Part shown: positions 60,520 through 64,000 of the stretch, piece by piece | Numbering within the stretch: the stretch's first letter is position 1 | Layout of the letters: every line of letters begins with the position of its first letter | Source of the DNA: Comamonas serinivorans | GTDB taxonomy: Bacteria > Pseudomonadota > Gammaproteobacteria > Burkholderiales > Burkholderiaceae_C | Assembly (NCBI RefSeq): GCF_002158865.1 | Contig: NZ_CP021455.1 | Location: forward strand, 992,001-1,056,000 | Length of the DNA: 64,000 nt | Direction of reading: 5' to 3' | Position numbers and translations under genes: made by a program | Notes under the pieces: model-generated | Told to the model about the DNA's origin: nothing | What the model saw: only the letters and a program-made list of their open reading frames with translations | The model's database searches: none

Positions 60520-60960
60520 ATGATCGACAAACGCTGGATCGGGCACGAGCTGCCCGCCTCCGAACTCTGCATCGACCGCACCCGCCTGCAGTTCTTCGCC
60601 AAAGCCATCGGTGAAACCGGGCCGCTGTTCACCGATGCGGCCGCCGCGCGCGCCGCCGGCCATGCCGATGTGCTGGCGCCGCCCACCTTCCTGTTTGCGG
60701 CCGAGATGGATTCGGGCGCCATGGACCGGCTGCTGGCCGACCTGCAGGTGCCCATCGCCAAGATCCTGCATGGCGAGCAGGGCTTTGCGTACCACCGGCC
60801 CGTGGTGGCCGGCGACACCATCACCGTGCGCTCGCGCATCGCCGACATCTACGACAAGAAGCAGGGCGCGCTGGAGTTCGTGGTGAAAACCTCGCGCGCC
60901 ACCAACCAGCGGGGCGAGCACGTGGCCGACCTGCGCTCGGTGATCGTGGTGCGCCACTGA
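60520..60960 (+). CDS. MaoC N-terminal-like (hot-dog) dehydratase subunit
   Basis: A 146-residue FAS1-DH/MaoC_N type hot-dog protein: RTRLQFFAKAIGETGPLFTD, DVLAPPTFLFAAEMDSGAMD, ILHGEQGFAYHRPVVAGDTI. It lacks the catalytic Asp-His pair of full MaoC hydratases and normally pairs with a catalytic MaoC subunit. The next gene encodes such a partner 13 nt downstream, so they probably form a heteromeric enoyl-CoA hydratase, as in steroid side-chain degradation. Confidence 0.88.
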   Translation: MIDKRWIGHELPASELCIDRTRLQFFAKAIGETGPLFTDAAAARAAGHADVLAPPTFLFAAEMDSGAMDRLLADLQVPIAKILHGEQGFAYHRPVVAGDTITVRSRIADIYDKKQGALEFVVKTSRATNQRGEHVADLRSVIVVRH

Positions 60961-60973
60961 TGGAGGCCCTGAC

Positions 60974-61387
60974 ATGACGCATCCCACCTTCGACCGCGTG
61001 CAGGTCGGCGACGAGCTGCCCCCGCTGCAGCTGGCGCCCATCAACCGGACCACGCTGGCGCTGTTTGCGGGCGCTTCGGGCGACCACAACCCCATCCACA
61101 TCGACACCGACTTCGCGCGCGCCGCCGGCATGCCCGACGTCTTTGCGCACGGCATGCTGGGCATGGCCTGGGTTGGCCGGCTGGTGACGGGCTGGGCGCC
61201 GCAGGGCGAGTTGCGCGCGTTCAACGTGCGGTTTGCCGGCATCACCCACCTGGGCAATGCCGTGCGCTGCACCGGCCGCGTGGCCGAAAAGCTGGACGAC
61301 CGCTGCGTGCGCCTGACGCTGCAGAGCGAGAACCAGTTCGGCCAGATCAAGATCGCGGGCGACGCCCTGGTGACGCTACCTGCTTGA
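60974..61387 (+). CDS. MaoC family enoyl-CoA hydratase
   Basis: A 137-residue MaoC-like hydratase with the hydratase-2 motif: FAGASGDHNPIHIDTDFARA holds the catalytic Asp and His, and PDVFAHGMLGMAWVGRLVTG follows. It should hydrate a 2-enoyl-CoA together with the preceding MaoC_N protein. The stop is 8 nt before a 50-nt repeat, which separates it from the SDR gene. Confidence 0.9.
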   Translation: MTHPTFDRVQVGDELPPLQLAPINRTTLALFAGASGDHNPIHIDTDFARAAGMPDVFAHGMLGMAWVGRLVTGWAPQGELRAFNVRFAGITHLGNAVRCTGRVAEKLDDRCVRLTLQSENQFGQIKIAGDALVTLPA

Positions 61388-61395
61388 ATTTAAGG

Positions 61396-61445
61396 CAGTA
61401 TTGCCCGATTGCCGTTGATCAAGAAACGGCAGTCTGTGCATACCT
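61396..61445. repeat. 50-nt palindromic element, copy 13
   Basis: CAGTATTGCC...GCATACCT with core TTGCCGTTGATC/AAACGGCA. It lies inside the catabolic cluster, 8 nt after the MaoC stop and 23 nt before the SDR start. Confidence 0.85.
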
Positions 61446-61468
61446 ATTCAATCGATCAAAGGAACATC

Positions 61469-62299
61469 ATGACAAGCAAACTCGACGGCAAAGTGGCCCT
61501 GGTGTCGGGCTCGGGCCGCGGCATCGGCCGCGCCATCGCCCTGAAGCTGGCCAGCGAAGGCGCGCGCGTGGTCGTCAACGACCTGGACGCGGCGCCGGCC
61601 GAAGACACCGTGGCGGCCATCCGCGCCGCCGGGGGCGAGGCCACGGCCTGCGTGGGCAGCGTCACCGCCACGGATTTCGCCGAGCGCTTCGTCGGCACGG
61701 CTGTCGAGACCTACCAGGGCCTGGACATCATCGTCAACAACGCCGGCTACACCTGGGACACGGTGATCCAGAAGATGACCGACGAGCAGTGGTACGCCAT
61801 CATCGACTGCCACCTGACGGCGCCGTTCCGCATCCTGCGCGCGGCCCAGCCCGTCATCAAGGGCCTGCACAAGGCCGACCTGGAAGCCGGCCGGGTCACG
61901 ACGCGCAAGGTGGTCAACATCTCGTCGGTTGCGGGCCTGTTCGGCAACGCGGGGCAGACCAACTACGCGGCGGCCAAGGCCGGCATCGTCGGCATGACCC
62001 AGACGCTGGCCAAGGAGTGGGGCCGCATGAACACCACCGTGAACTGCGTGGCCTTCGGCCTCATCCAGACGCGGCTGACGGCGGCCACCTCCGACAACTC
62101 GACGGCCAACATCGAAGGCCGCGAGATCAAGCTGGGTGTGAACCCCGGCCTGATGGCCGCCATGGAGCAGACCATTCCGCTGGGCCGTGCCGGCACCCCC
62201 GAAGACGCGGCCGGTGCGGTCTACCTGTTCTGCCAGCCCGAATCCGACTACGTCAGCGGCCAGACGCTGATGTGCACGGGCGGTCTGACGGGCATCTGA
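61469..62299 (+). CDS. SDR family 3-hydroxyacyl-CoA dehydrogenase-like oxidoreductase
   Basis: A 276-residue short-chain dehydrogenase. The NAD(P) motif GSGRGIGRA follows the N-terminal strand, NNAGYTW marks the second motif, and the catalytic set Ser (VVNISSVAGLFG), Tyr-x-x-x-Lys (TNYAAAKAGIVG) is present. The length and QTNYAAAKAG are those of FabG/HSD17B-type enzymes. In this cluster it would oxidise the 3-hydroxyacyl-CoA made by the MaoC pair. The ATG at 61469 follows AAAGGAACATC. The longer frame upstream runs through the repeat and is not used. Confidence 0.88.
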   Translation: MTSKLDGKVALVSGSGRGIGRAIALKLASEGARVVVNDLDAAPAEDTVAAIRAAGGEATACVGSVTATDFAERFVGTAVETYQGLDIIVNNAGYTWDTVIQKMTDEQWYAIIDCHLTAPFRILRAAQPVIKGLHKADLEAGRVTTRKVVNISSVAGLFGNAGQTNYAAAKAGIVGMTQTLAKEWGRMNTTVNCVAFGLIQTRLTAATSDNSTANIEGREIKLGVNPGLMAAMEQTIPLGRAGTPEDAAGAVYLFCQPESDYVSGQTLMCTGGLTGI

Positions 62300-62666
62300 G
62301 CCCGGAACCGCTGCGTGCCCGCGTTCGGGGCGCGGCCTGGGGTTTGGCCGCCACGGGCGCCGCTGGTGTGGCATGGTGACCAGGCTGGGGCCGAAAACCG
62401 TGCCGTGGGCCAGCGGGCAGTTCCGCGGGCATCGACCCGAGGCACGCGCAGCGACCCATGCCTTCACCGGCCGGGTGACCAGGCCCGCCGCAGGCCGCAG
62501 CGCCTGTTGCCGCGCTGCCCAGCGGACGGGATCGCGCGATGCCGATGGCGCCCCATCGCTGAGACGCTGATTGCCGAGAACGAGAACGAGAACGAGACCG
62601 AGACCGAGCGCGGGCCTGGCCGCCGATGCCGCATGCCCTTGCCCCTACACCAACCGGAGACCCCCC
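62300..62666. other. Intergenic region with a hexanucleotide repeat
   Basis: No gene is supported over 367 nt. At about 62575-62610 a run of CGAGAA units passes into CGAGAC units (five to six in total), a low-complexity stretch that could vary by slippage. The ligase start has GGAGA upstream. Confidence 0.45.
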
Positions 62667-64000
62667 ATGGCCAACGACACGCAACGCACGCACAGCGCCC
62701 TGGGCGAACACGTGGTGGGCAACCTGCTGACCACGGCCGCGCGGCGGTTTGGCGACGCCGAGGCCTTCTTCTGCTCGGCCACCGGCCGGCGCATAGGCTT
62801 TCGCGACCTGAACACGCGCTGCAACCGCCTGGTGCATGCGCTGCAGGCCCAGGGCCTGCGCCAGGGCGATTGCGTGGCCTTCCTGAGCAGCAACCGCACC
62901 GAGATCGTCGAGATCTACTTTGCGCTGGCCAAGGGCGGTTACGTGGGCATGCCGCTGAACTACCGCCTGGCGCCGGCCGAGATGCGGGCGCTGATGCAGG
63001 ACGTGGACGCGGCGGCCCTGCTGTTCGAAGACCGCTTTGCCGAGGCCGCGCACGCCGCGTGCACCGACCTGTCCAGCCTGCGGGTGCGCGTGGCCTTTGG
63101 CGAGGCCGGTCAGCCTTTGGAAGGGGTACTGCGCTACGAAGACCTGCTGAACAACGGCGAAGTCCATGAACCCCAGGTGGTGGTGCATGAGCACGACCCG
63201 TATTACTACAACCTGACCTCGGGCACCACGGGCCTGCCCAAGTGCTACGTCATCAGCCACTACAACAACGCCACCATCGGCAACGTGTGCATGGCGCTGG
63301 ACATGTCCAACCGCGACGTGGTGCTGACCCTCATCCCCATGTACGGGCGCATCGGCTTTTTGTGGCTGGCCACCTCGGTGATGTACGGCATCCGCAACGT
63401 GCTGATGAACTTTGCGCCCGACGAGGCGCTGGCGCTGATCGCGCAGGAGCGCGTGACCATCAGCAACCTCGTGCCCACCATGGGGGCCATGCTGCTGGCG
63501 TCGCCCCGGCTGGCGCAGACCGACCTGTCCTCGCTGCGGGGGCTGATCTTCGCCGGCTCGCTGCTGCCCGCGCCCGTGCGCGAAGGCGTGATGGCCAGGC
63601 TCTGCCCCCACCTCTACGAGTACTACGGCATGCAGGAGTCGAGTGCCCTGGTGGTCAGCACGCCGGCCGATCGCCGCCTGCGGGCCGATTCGGTGGGGCG
63701 GCCCATCCTGTTCTGCGAGGTGCGCGTGGTGGACGAGCAGGGCCGCGATGTGCCTGCCGGCGAGACTGGCGCCATCATCGGCCGGGCGGCGGGCTCGGTC
63801 ACGGCCTACCACCGCAACCCGGCCAAGACGGCCGAAACCTTTGTGGATGGCTGGCTGCACACCGGGGACCTCGGCCGCCTGGACGAGGACGGTTTCCTCT
63901 TCATCAACGGGCGGCTCAAGGATTTGATCGTCACCGGCGGGCAGAACGTGCACGCGGGCGAGGTCGAGGAAGCCATCCTGCGCGTGCCCGGCGTGGCCGA
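62667..64000 (+). CDS. Acyl-CoA synthetase (AMP-forming ligase), 3' truncated by window
   Basis: The first 444 residues of an ANL-superfamily AMP-forming ligase; the frame is open at the window edge. The P-loop-like signature YNLTSGTTGLPKC (residues about 180-192), YYGMQESS (A5-type motif), and the hinge HTGDLGRLDEDGFLFINGR with KDLIVTGGQNVHAGEVEE are all present. It activates a carboxylic acid with CoA for entry into the cluster pathway. The acid is unknown; the SCP-x thiolase and split MaoC suggest a branched or ring-derived substrate. Confidence 0.9.
   Translation, partial: MANDTQRTHSALGEHVVGNLLTTAARRFGDAEAFFCSATGRRIGFRDLNTRCNRLVHALQAQGLRQGDCVAFLSSNRTEIVEIYFALAKGGYVGMPLNYRLAPAEMRALMQDVDAAALLFEDRFAEAAHAACTDLSSLRVRVAFGEAGQPLEGVLRYEDLLNNGEVHEPQVVVHEHDPYYYNLTSGTTGLPKCYVISHYNNATIGNVCMALDMSNRDVVLTLIPMYGRIGFLWLATSVMYGIRNVLMNFAPDEALALIAQERVTISNLVPTMGAMLLASPRLAQTDLSSLRGLIFAGSLLPAPVREGVMARLCPHLYEYYGMQESSALVVSTPADRRLRADSVGRPILFCEVRVVDEQGRDVPAGETGAIIGRAAGSVTAYHRNPAKTAETFVDGWLHTGDLGRLDEDGFLFINGRLKDLIVTGGQNVHAGEVEEAILRVPGVA

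Overview
The window reads as a GC-rich betaproteobacterial chromosome, most likely Burkholderiales/Comamonadaceae. The basis is gene order (murJ-sirB1-AI-2E-purM / hda-HAD-pcnB; trpS-M50-Sua5/YciO-PHP; grpE-dnaK-dnaJ) and protein sequence style; no 16S or other marker gene is present. About 44 kb is ordinary chromosome, interrupted at about 29.86-48.9 kb by a visibly lower-GC, plasmid-derived genomic island.

Left chromosome arm (1-29.8 kb): the end of murJ, a SirB1-family protein, an AI-2E family permease, purM, the DnaA regulator hda, a HAD phosphatase and poly(A) polymerase pcnB. Next come a LuxR-type response regulator, trpS, an M50-like membrane protein that has lost its zinc motif, a YciO/Sua5 protein and a PHP-domain exonuclease. 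An amidase and a peptide-type binding protein follow, then YnfA, a DUF4124 protein, a chorismatase-like enzyme and a YitT protein. A peptide-type ABC transporter operon (two permeases, two ATPases), a PepSY protein, a PaiB-like flavoprotein, a small monooxygenase-fold protein and ychF complete the arm.

Island (about 29.86-48.9 kb): a tyrosine integrase sits at the left end. The right end carries an IncP-1-like replicon: a TrfA initiator, an AlpA-like regulator, an iteron origin with two perfect DnaA boxes, and KfrA with two small genes. No relaxase or conjugation gene is seen. The cargo is two convergent units. One runs forward: integrase, two unknown genes, an AAA+ ATPase and a subtilisin-like protease. 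The other is a reverse-strand operon of seven tightly coupled genes: serine recombinase, MmeI-like DNA methyltransferase, HEPN-like unknown, SF2 helicase, GIY-YIG nuclease, membrane-anchored GNAT-like protein and an Abi C-terminal/HEPN protein. I infer that both units are anti-phage or anti-plasmid defence modules; I recognise no published name for the seven-gene arrangement.

Right chromosome arm (48.9-64 kb): a TonB-box lipoprotein, dnaJ-dnaK-grpE, an FKBP isomerase with an HxlR regulator, and oligopeptidase A. An AraC regulator then diverges from a fatty-acyl-CoA-type catabolic cluster (SCP-x-like thiolase, two MaoC/hot-dog proteins, SDR, acyl-CoA ligase running off the end).

The most unexpected signal is a dispersed family of intergenic palindromes. 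Thirteen copies, every one exactly 50 nt, share GTAT at positions 3-6, CG at 18-19, CG at 32-33 and ATAC at 45-48. Their arms vary but stay partly complementary. All copies lie in the chromosome and none in the 19-kb island. One copy is translated as the N-terminus of an ABC permease.
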